Shown piece after piece: positions 18,695-24,246 of a stretch of DNA of 29,753 nt (its first letter is position 1; every line of letters begins with the position of its first letter). The DNA comes from a virus. Both the position numbers and the translations under genes were made by a program. Below the pieces are notes generated by a model. It was given only the letters and a program-made list of their open reading frames with translations, had not been told where the DNA came from and ran no database searches. The stretch spans positions 1-29,753 of IMG/VR virus record IMGVR_UViG_3300009032_000257. One strand, 5' to 3'.

Positions 18695-18710
18695 CTCAAT
18701 AGGTAACTCA

Positions 18711-19091
18711 ATGGAATGCACTTCATGCGGTGAAAATTGTCCTTTCGTAAAGGCAAAATTATGTTCTTCGGAAAACCAATGCCCTAACTATTTGGAATCT
18801 TGGTGGCAGGAAAATGGGCAAGGGCAACCAAAAGTGATTAAAGATTGCGCTCCTAAAAGATTGCTGCTCCAGCAACAAACCGAAGTCAACCGCATTTTTG
18901 CCCTCCAACAATCGATTGAAGAAATGAGAAACAGGTTTCTAATCCTCGAAAGCTCCCTGATACAACTCATTGCTCAAAGTCAAGAATACATCACCCAAGA
19001 AATCAAACTATTAGAATCCCCAAAAAAGACATCCAACAAACTCAAGCCTAAATTAAAGCGTATAACGGCGAGTTCTAAAAAGAACGAATAG
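18711..19091 (+). CDS. Cys-rich coiled-coil protein, unknown
   Basis: A 126-residue protein I do not recognise. The N-terminus has a run of cysteines at 3, 6, 10, 18, 24 and 46 (CTSCGENC then CSSENQC), suggesting metal binding or disulfide bonds. Residues 55-100 form a likely helical coiled coil (QQQTEVNRIFALQQSIEEMR and ILESSLIQLIAQSQ), and the last 25 residues are strongly basic (Lys/Arg). It lies within the fibre cluster and probably serves fibre assembly or attachment, but that is position only. The ribosome site (AGGTAAC) is weak. Confidence 0.55.
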   Translation: MECTSCGENCPFVKAKLCSSENQCPNYLESWWQENGQGQPKVIKDCAPKRLLLQQQTEVNRIFALQQSIEEMRNRFLILESSLIQLIAQSQEYITQEIKLLESPKKTSNKLKPKLKRITASSKKNE

Positions 19092-19131
19092 CTTGAAATT
19101 CGTTTAAAAAAATAACAAGAGGGATAGAAAA

Positions 19132-19800
19132 ATGGCTCACAATTCATCAGTCAACCTAGATATCTCTAACCTATCGGTTGGATTTAGCATTGGTGGTGGT
19201 ACCACCAAAAGAACAGTCACACATAATGGTAGTGGAGATTTCACTCTCACTAACCAATTTGCTGGCGCTGGCGTTTATACATTTCCAAATAGAGCTGCAG
19301 ATACTCTGATAGGATTTGCTGACTATACTGCGAAAGGAATTATCCTTGTTGGCACAGGAGCAGGTACATTCACTCCTTTGAGTGTCGGAACAGATAATTT
19401 TGTTTTAACAGCCGACTCAGCTCAAACTTCAGGTGTTAAATGGGCTGCTTCGTCAGGTGGCAGTGGTGGCGTTACCTCTTGGGTAGATGTCACGGGTACT
19501 TCTCAAGCAATTGCCGTTAATACCGGATATATCGCTGATAATGCATCTTTGTGCACATTGACCCTTCCAGCGACAGCAGCACAAGGAACAGTTTTCAGAA
19601 TTGCTGGAAATGGCGCAGGTGGTTGGTTATTAGCACAGAATGCATCCCAAACAGTTAAATTTGGAAACGTGGCAACAACTGCTGGGGTTGGTGGAAGCCT
19701 AGCCTCGACAGACGCTGGAGATGCCTTAGAGTGCCTTTGCGTAGTTGCCAATACGACATGGAGAGTTCTAAGTTCAGTCGGAAACTTAACCGTTGTTTAA
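19132..19800 (+). CDS. Probable tail fibre or spike protein
   Basis: A 222-residue Gly/Ser/Thr-rich beta protein. Residues 20-100 are short strands typical of a fibre shaft ([19 protein letters not shown], 22-40; [12 protein letters not shown], 51-62). The C-terminal 90 residues have the recurrent fibre-tip pattern: a [20 protein letters not shown] stretch (117-136), [20 protein letters not shown] (142-161), [20 protein letters not shown] (163-182) and [20 protein letters not shown] (195-214). That tip is seen in many phage host-contact proteins. AGAGGG precedes ATG 19132. Confident as a fibre-type protein; no receptor can be inferred. Confidence 0.65.
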   Translation: MAHNSSVNLDISNLSVGFSIGGGTTKRTVTHNGSGDFTLTNQFAGAGVYTFPNRAADTLIGFADYTAKGIILVGTGAGTFTPLSVGTDNFVLTADSAQTSGVKWAASSGGSGGVTSWVDVTGTSQAIAVNTGYIADNASLCTLTLPATAAQGTVFRIAGNGAGGWLLAQNASQTVKFGNVATTAGVGGSLASTDAGDALECLCVVANTTWRVLSSVGNLTVV

Positions 19801-19833
19801 ATTCGTGTGTGAAATACTTTAAAGGAGAAATTG

Positions 19834-20133
19834 ATGAGCAGTAGATATGCAGTCATAGATCAAAATAATGTGGTTACCAATGTCATTATGTGGGATGGAG
19901 TGACTCAATGGCAACCGCCAGCAGGTTACGTGGTAAAAGAAACCCAGGAAGCTGCAATTGGAGATATATGGATGGAAGCCTTACAGGATTATGTAAGACC
20001 TCTTTCTATTATGAGACCTCCTGAGGATGATACCAGCAAAGCTGAGAGAGAAGCCGCCTATAACGAAGCTAAAGCACGGTTAGCAGCAAGTATTTTATCT
20101 GTAAATTTACAAGGATCGTTAGAGTCCTTCTAA
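19834..20133 (+). CDS. Tail fibre assembly-like small protein
   Basis: About 99 residues, from ATG 19834 with AAAGGAGAAA upstream (a TTG one codon earlier is less likely). The layout resembles fibre assembly chaperones: an initial YAVIDQNNVVTNVIMWDG strand pair (about 5-22), a WQPPAGY motif and ultimately a charged C-terminal helix with AEREAAYNEAKARLAAS (about 71-87). Such proteins help fold or trimerise fibres. It lies between the spike-like protein and the two glycine-rich adhesins, so it could serve either. The family match is by pattern. Confidence 0.55.
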   Translation: MSSRYAVIDQNNVVTNVIMWDGVTQWQPPAGYVVKETQEAAIGDIWMEALQDYVRPLSIMRPPEDDTSKAEREAAYNEAKARLAASILSVNLQGSLESF

Positions 20134-20149
20134 CGAATAAGGAGTATTT

Positions 20150-21025
20150 GTGGCCACAAATAATGCTATAAACGGTTCAATTAAGATCACTACTTATACT
20201 TCTAGTTCTGGAACATGGACAAAGGACTTTCGTACGAAGTGGATAGAAGTATTTTTATGGGGCGGAGGTGGTGGTGGAGCTTCCGGAAGAAAAGGAACTA
20301 GCGCTTCATCTTCCGGAGGAGGAGGTGGTGGTTCTACAGGTTCAGGATATTTTGCAGCTCCTTCTTCATTTTTTGGATCCACAGAGTCTTATACAATTGG
20401 AGCTAGCGCTGGTGGGGCAGTAGCCCAAACCGTAGATGCGACAAATGGTAATAATGGAACTGCCGGAGGTAATACAACATTTGGAAATATGATAGCTGTT
20501 GGTGGAGGTGCGGGCCAAGGCGGAGGAACTTCATCAGGTATCAATGGCGTCGGTGGAGGATTAAACACTTCATATGCTATTTCCTCCGTTGTAACTAATC
20601 CTGGTGGTGCTGGAAGAAATACCGCAGGAGATACAACAGCAGCAGTAATTACTTTTTCACCTACAGGAGGTGGCGGTGGCGGCGGTGGTGATACTGTTAC
20701 TGCAAGATCTGGAGGATCTGGCGGGGCAATTAATAATTCAAATGGTGTTACTTATGTAACCGGCGGAACCGCAGGAATAGAAACAGGCACGCTAAATGGT
20801 GGTAACGGAAATCCTTCTGTGACTAGCGGTGGATTAATTTGTGGTGGTTCTGCTGGCGGTGGCGGCGGCGGAGCAAAAGCTGGAGCGACAGGTGGAACTG
20901 GCGGAAATGGAGGTAATCCTGGAGGTGCTGGTGGTGGCGGAGGCGGGGGAATATCCGCACAAGCCAATTCAGGAGCTGGTGGTACAGGCTCCGCTGGTAA
21001 AATAATAGTCATCGAGCACTTCTAA
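20150..21025 (+). CDS. Glycine-rich tail adhesin, first paralogue
   Basis: A 291-residue protein starting with GTG 20150 (ATAAGGAG upstream). The N-terminal part has the Gly_rich-type start: TTYTSSSGTWTKDFRTKWIE (14-33) then VFLWGGGGGGASG, a beta-strand that leads into poly-glycine segments. The body is about 40 percent glycine with GGGGGG blocks and interspersed Ser/Thr/Asn loops, ending in GKIIVIEHF. Proteins of this kind often act as phage receptor-binding tips, where glycine loops fold into polyglycine helices (T2 gp38 style). A paralogue follows at once, and the two share a 54-bp exact stretch. High glycine coding makes the opposite strand open, but that is a shadow. Confidence 0.72.
   Translation: MATNNAINGSIKITTYTSSSGTWTKDFRTKWIEVFLWGGGGGGASGRKGTSASSSGGGGGGSTGSGYFAAPSSFFGSTESYTIGASAGGAVAQTVDATNGNNGTAGGNTTFGNMIAVGGGAGQGGGTSSGINGVGGGLNTSYAISSVVTNPGGAGRNTAGDTTAAVITFSPTGGGGGGGGDTVTARSGGSGGAINNSNGVTYVTGGTAGIETGTLNGGNGNPSVTSGGLICGGSAGGGGGGAKAGATGGTGGNGGNPGGAGGGGGGGISAQANSGAGGTGSAGKIIVIEHF
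20861..20914 (+). repeat. 54-bp exact direct repeat, copy 1
   Basis: Identical to 21746-21799. It starts GGCGGCGGCGGAGC and ends AATGGAGGT. It lies in the first glycine-rich adhesin and encodes the GGGGAKAGATGGTGGNGG segment. Its identity over synonymous positions suggests recent duplication or gene conversion. Confidence 0.85.
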
Positions 21026-21037
21026 AAAGGGGTAAAT

Positions 21038-21910
21038 ATGGTTTTACGCAATAGTATAAATGGTTCAACTAAAGTCTCTACCTTTACTTCTTCTGGAACA
21101 TGGACTAAGGACTCTCGTACTCAGTGGGTTGAAGTATTTTTATGGGGTGGAGGCGCTGGCGGTGGTTCTGGGAGAAAAGGATCATCTACAGTATCTTCAG
21201 GTGGGGGAGGAGGAGGTTCTGGAGGAGCAGGATACTATACGATTCCTGCTTCTTTTTTTGGTGATACCGAATCATATTCAGTGGGAGCATCTGCAAATGG
21301 TGGTGTAGCACAAACCACAGATAACACAAACGGTAATGCTGGAACATCGGGGAATAACACAACATTTGGAAATTTGATAAGTGCTGGTGGAAATCCTGGA
21401 AATGCAGGGACAACTACTAACACTTCTGCCTCTTCTGGTGGTAATTTATACACTGAATTTGCTCCTTCGATTGCTGCTAGCACGGGTACTGGTGGAACTA
21501 TAGCTTCATCAACTAGCGTACAAGCAGTAGTAGGTAATATATTACCTACTGGAGGAGGCGGCGGTGGTGGCGGTGATACGGGCACTGCAAGATCTGGGGG
21601 ATCCGGTGGCAATATTACAAATGCAAATTCTATTGTGAAGATAACCGGTGGGTCCGGAGGAATAGAAACAGGAACCCTAAACGGTGGTAATGGAAATTCT
21701 GCCCTTACGACCGGAGGTTTAGTTAGTGGTGGTACTGGTGGTGGAGGCGGCGGCGGAGCAAAAGCTGGAGCGACAGGTGGAACTGGCGGAAATGGAGGTT
21801 TCCCTGGTGGTGCCGGTAGTGGTGGTGGAGGAGGGATATCTTCGCAAGCCAATTCAGGAGCAGGCGGTACAGGCGCTGCTGGTAAAATAATCATCATTGA
21901 ACATTTCTGA
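21038..21910 (+). CDS. Glycine-rich tail adhesin, second paralogue
   Basis: A 290-residue tandem copy of the preceding gene. It begins with SINGSTKVSTFTSSGTWTKD (6-25) and VEVFLWGGGAGGGSG, and keeps the same Gly-rich layout, a GGGGGGGGDTGTARSGGSGG block, and the end GKIIIIEHF. The two proteins differ most in their middle loops (about 100-165), the part that would be expected to contact receptors. AAGGGG precedes ATG 21038. It is the last gene of the late operon; a 687-nt gap follows. Confidence 0.72.
   Translation: MVLRNSINGSTKVSTFTSSGTWTKDSRTQWVEVFLWGGGAGGGSGRKGSSTVSSGGGGGGSGGAGYYTIPASFFGDTESYSVGASANGGVAQTTDNTNGNAGTSGNNTTFGNLISAGGNPGNAGTTTNTSASSGGNLYTEFAPSIAASTGTGGTIASSTSVQAVVGNILPTGGGGGGGGDTGTARSGGSGGNITNANSIVKITGGSGGIETGTLNGGNGNSALTTGGLVSGGTGGGGGGGAKAGATGGTGGNGGFPGGAGSGGGGGISSQANSGAGGTGAAGKIIIIEHF
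21746..21799 (+). repeat. 54-bp exact direct repeat, copy 2
   Basis: Identical to 20861-20914, in the equivalent place in the second glycine-rich adhesin. Confidence 0.85.
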
Positions 21911-22096
21911 TATTTCTGATCAAATCTTTGACTAAAGTTTCTAGAACGATTTCTGCTTTGATTATTGAGTGAGGTGGCAGAGGTAGAAGTTGCTCTAGAA
22001 TGTTCATTTATCAATGCAATGCTGCTTCACTATGAGTCACAGAAGCAGTGAATATTGGAATTGGTAGAATTAGAATCGAAGTTCGATACATAATCA

Positions 22097-22148
22097 ATGG
22101 CTGGGAAACCAACCATATAGCTGGAAAACCAGACAACCACCTATCCAT
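22097..22148. repeat. Phased CCAN/NTGG tetramer array (array 1)
   Basis: Eight tetramers start at 22097, 22101, 22109, 22113, 22121, 22129, 22137 and 22145, all 1 modulo 4 (ATGG, CTGG, CCAA, CCAT, CTGG, CCAG, CCAC, CCAT). Every CCA or TGG in the stretch is in register. AT-rich 4-nt spacers separate most. It shares a 17-bp exact repeat (22125-22141) with array 2 (22428-22444). Confidence 0.8.
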
Positions 22149-22303
22149 TCAGAAATGCAACATCTTTTAATATCCATGCTCATCTCGAATAAATAGACTG
22201 AACCGTTGTGAATTTTGATTTAAAGATAGAAGAAAATTCAACCGGTGAATCCTTAGCATATCGCAACAAAATGGCAATTATAAAGTAAGCCGATTAGAAT
22301 AAA

Positions 22304-22495
22304 ATGGTTGGGTTTCTGGAATTCTGGTTAAACATATAAATGGATTCCCAGAAATCCAACCAACCAACCATCTGGAAATCTTTTAAACCAGCCACCATAC
22401 CAGCAAGCCACTGAACTGGACATCCATAAAACCAGACAACCACCCGACATTCCTACTATCCATCCAGCTGGGTGTCCAGAAAATAAGCCATCCAG
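22304..22495. repeat. Phased CCAN/NTGG tetramer array (array 2, main)
   Basis: Twenty-five CCAN or NTGG tetramers in one 4-bp register over 192 bp. Starts are 22304, 22308, 22316, 22324, 22340, 22348, 22356, 22360, 22364, 22368, 22372, 22388, 22392, 22400, 22408, 22416, 22424, 22432, 22440, 22460, 22464, 22468, 22476, 22488 and 22492. Only one CCA (22395) is out of register. The array is mixed in orientation (NTGG is the reverse complement of CCAN). It lies upstream of parA, which fits a centromere-type site; chance alone would place only about a quarter in any one register. Confidence 0.85.
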
Positions 22496-22597
22496 TTTTG
22501 ATTATAACTACTTTGTTTTTTATAAAGGGGATCAGCCTTTCTCTTTCGTTTTAAAGAAGAGAAATGAGCCTAATGAGAACGACTAGGCGCCGGACAT

Positions 22598-22768
22598 TTA
22601 CTTCACATTCATTTTTTCTAGTACACTTGAAAGAATGAAATCATTCATGCTCTTGTCGTTCTGAGCAGCCATAATCCTGATCGCTTTTCTCGTTTCAGGG
22701 GAACATTCCAAAGTAATTCGAGCCCTTTTTGGCTTCTCAGGCAATTCTTTAACAGGTTTTTTAGCCAT
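22598..22768 (-). CDS. Small ribbon-helix-helix DNA-binding protein
   Basis: A 56-residue protein on the minus strand. A basic, flexible N-terminus (MAKKPVKELPEKPKRA) is followed by the RHH core: strand ARITLECS (16-23), helix PETRKAIRIMAAQ (24-36), a turn with NDKS, and helix MNDFILSSVLEKM (41-53). This is the size and layout of CopG/Arc or ParG-type proteins, which bind DNA as dimers of dimers. GAAGAAGG lies 6-14 nt before the start. It is divergent from parA, with inverted repeats between them, so it probably represses parA and/or itself, or binds the nearby CCAN arrays. It could also be an antitoxin, but no toxin gene is adjacent. Confidence 0.72.
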   Translation of the reverse strand: MAKKPVKELPEKPKRARITLECSPETRKAIRIMAAQNDKSMNDFILSSVLEKMNVK

Positions 22769-22931
22769 TTCTTACCTTCTTCTTGTATCGATTTGCTATC
22801 ACCATTATTGAGATGCTCCTCATCTTAGCAGCATCATTGATTCCAGTAAATCATCAATTCACTGTTTACTTAAATAGGCGACTGGATTAGATTGGTGGCT
22901 TACGGACTCATTTAACCCAAGGACTCAATCA
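22769..22931. promoter_or_regulatory. Divergent promoter/operator region between RHH gene and parA
   Basis: Holds two candidate operators: AGATG-5 nt-CATCT at 22811-22825 and ATTGAT (22836-22841) with ATCAAT (22853-22858). GGACTCA is repeated at 22904 and 22921, the second just before ATG 22932. Promoter boxes are not clear enough to place. Binding by either RHH protein is a guess from the layout. Confidence 0.4.
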
Positions 22932-23714
22932 ATGTTCAAAATAGCCATCTCCAATCAAAAAGGAGGATGCGGGAAAACGACCTCTAGCATCAACCTTGCG
23001 GCTGGTTTAGCTTATGCGGGCAAAAAAGTCTTACTGATAGACTTAGACCCTCAAGGCAACTCCACAATAGGCCTAGGAATCAAAACAGAGAATCGTCAAA
23101 CGATTGCTGAATTGCTTTGCCAAGAAGAATGCGAAGTCAAAGATATCGTGCAAGACACCTATATAGAAGGTCTTCATATCCTTCCCTCAGATGTATCTTT
23201 AGCTGTAGCAGACGTCAAACTCGCTCAAATTCAAGCTAAAGAATTCGCTCTTCGTTCAAAACTAGTCGATCTCACCTATGATTATATAATCATTGATACC
23301 TCCCCTACATTTGGCACTCTTCTTACAAATGCTGTATTGGCAGCTGATTATATTATATTGCCTGTTGGGCTAGACTACTTCAACCTAGCTGGGATGCAGA
23401 ACTTCATGGATACCATCAACCGAACAAATAAGAAAGTCGGTCAATTGGTCAATCATCGCGCTGAAATTCTAGGAGTGCTATTCACTTTCTTCAAAATGTC
23501 TACCAATCATTCGAAAAGAATCTTCGATGCGATTAACGACCTCTTCGGAGACAAAGTCTTTAATACACGAATTCCTGAAAACGTTAAATTAAAGGAATCA
23601 CAAGAAGCAGCTAAAGCTATTTTCGATTTCGATCCTAATTGTTCAAGTGCTAAAGCTTACAATGATTTTACAAATGAACTAATGGAAAGGCTAGGTGCAT
23701 ATGTCAGGAATTAA
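22932..23714 (+). CDS. parA: ParA-type partition ATPase
   Basis: A 260-residue ParA/MinD-family ATPase with no N-terminal HTH, so it is of the small (type Ib-like) class. The deviant Walker A is KGGCGKTT (residues 10-17), with the signature Lys at 10. Walker A' is LLIDLDPQGN (34-43), and Walker B is YIIIDTSP (about 117-124). The C-terminal part has RIPENVKLKESQ, as in other ParAs. ATP-bound dimers coat the nucleoid and move plasmids by interacting with a centromere-bound partner. The next gene, a RHH protein, overlaps by 14 nt, and phased CCAN arrays lie on both sides, as expected for a par locus. AAGG lies about 10 nt before ATG. Confidence 0.9.
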   Translation: MFKIAISNQKGGCGKTTSSINLAAGLAYAGKKVLLIDLDPQGNSTIGLGIKTENRQTIAELLCQEECEVKDIVQDTYIEGLHILPSDVSLAVADVKLAQIQAKEFALRSKLVDLTYDYIIIDTSPTFGTLLTNAVLAADYIILPVGLDYFNLAGMQNFMDTINRTNKKVGQLVNHRAEILGVLFTFFKMSTNHSKRIFDAINDLFGDKVFNTRIPENVKLKESQEAAKAIFDFDPNCSSAKAYNDFTNELMERLGAYVRN

Positions 23715-24213
23715 CGAAATCAAGAAAAAAGCCAAGTTGTCAATAGATGAAATGTATGATAATCAGCCAGTTGGGAAGCTGGACAACCAGAAAGAAGGGA
23801 AACAAGAAAGCAAACAAACAATCCAGCCAGCCAGCCAACTAGAAAACAAGCCAGACTCCCACCCAACCGGAAGTCCATCTTTCCAGGAAGTAAGCCAGGC
23901 TCTTAACAACAAAGCTGGCCACACAACAATCCAACAAAATGGAAAGCTGGAAACTAATCCGGTTATTAAACAAGAAACTCAAACAACCCGTCCAACGACC
24001 ATATTCCCAACAACAAAGCAGCAAACACAAAAAATCCCGACCTATAAAATGACCTTTAATTTAACCGAAGACATTTACAAAGCTTTCAATGATCTTTATG
24101 CAAATCGGATGCTACAAGGATGTAAGACAGAAAAATCTGAAATGATCTGCGAGGCCATTCAGTGGCTTATTAAAATGGAAGAAGAACAGCAAACACAACA
24201 AACAGAGAAATAG
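23701..24213 (+). CDS. Putative centromere-binding protein with C-terminal RHH
   Basis: About 170 residues from ATG 23701 (GAAAGG upstream); a GTG two codons earlier is possible. The N-terminal 110 residues are Gln/Asn/Pro/Ser/Lys-rich and disordered. The C-terminal 50 residues resemble RHH: a strand YKMTFNLTE (about 114-122), helix DIYKAFNDLYANRM and helix TEKSEMICEAIQWLIKMEEE. The gene overlaps parA by 14 nt, the usual parA-parB/parG arrangement. The N-terminal coding region also carries a 19-box phased CCAN array, so the low-complexity protein sequence may be a by-product of DNA-site selection. Called a ParB/ParG functional analogue; it is not a ParB/Spo0J family member. Confidence 0.65.
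   Translation: MSGINEIKKKAKLSIDEMYDNQPVGKLDNQKEGKQESKQTIQPASQLENKPDSHPTGSPSFQEVSQALNNKAGHTTIQQNGKLETNPVIKQETQTTRPTTIFPTTKQQTQKIPTYKMTFNLTEDIYKAFNDLYANRMLQGCKTEKSEMICEAIQWLIKMEEEQQTQQTEK
23767..23950. repeat. Phased CCAN/NTGG tetramer array (array 3, inside coding sequence)
   Basis: Nineteen tetramers start at 23767, 23771, 23779, 23787, 23823, 23827, 23831, 23835, 23851, 23859, 23863, 23875, 23883, 23895, 23915, 23919, 23931, 23939 and 23947, all 3 modulo 4. No CCA or TGG in the stretch is out of register. The 4-bp register is kept through a 3-bp reading frame. Confidence 0.85.
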
Positions 24214-24246
24214 TTGGCTTTGAGAGAAGTCTAACAGGGACTGAGC

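Larger units (their letters stand above)
21911..22597. other. 687-nt non-coding region between late genes and partition module
   Basis: No credible gene seen. It starts with short TTTCTGAT repeats, then a 7-bp inverted repeat (CTGCTTC 22022-22028 with GAAGCAG 22042-22048) that could be a weak operon end but lacks a T-run. Two phased CCAN arrays follow (22097-22148 and 22304-22495). TTTCTCTT (22538-22545) and AAGAGAAA (22557-22564) form another inverted repeat just downstream of the minus-strand RHH gene. Confidence 0.6.

Noticed and set aside
20752-21012. Minus-strand proline-rich ORF
   Set aside because: Same cause: shadow of glycine codons in the first adhesin.
21235-22014. Minus-strand ORF of 259 codons, very proline-rich
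   Set aside because: It is the reverse complement of the glycine-rich adhesin coding sequence (GGN to NCC), and extends only because such codons avoid stops. No ribosome site.
22022-22048. Inverted repeat after the late operon as a Rho-independent terminator
   Set aside because: Arms are only 7 bp with a 13-nt loop and no T-run follows, so it is not listed as a terminator.
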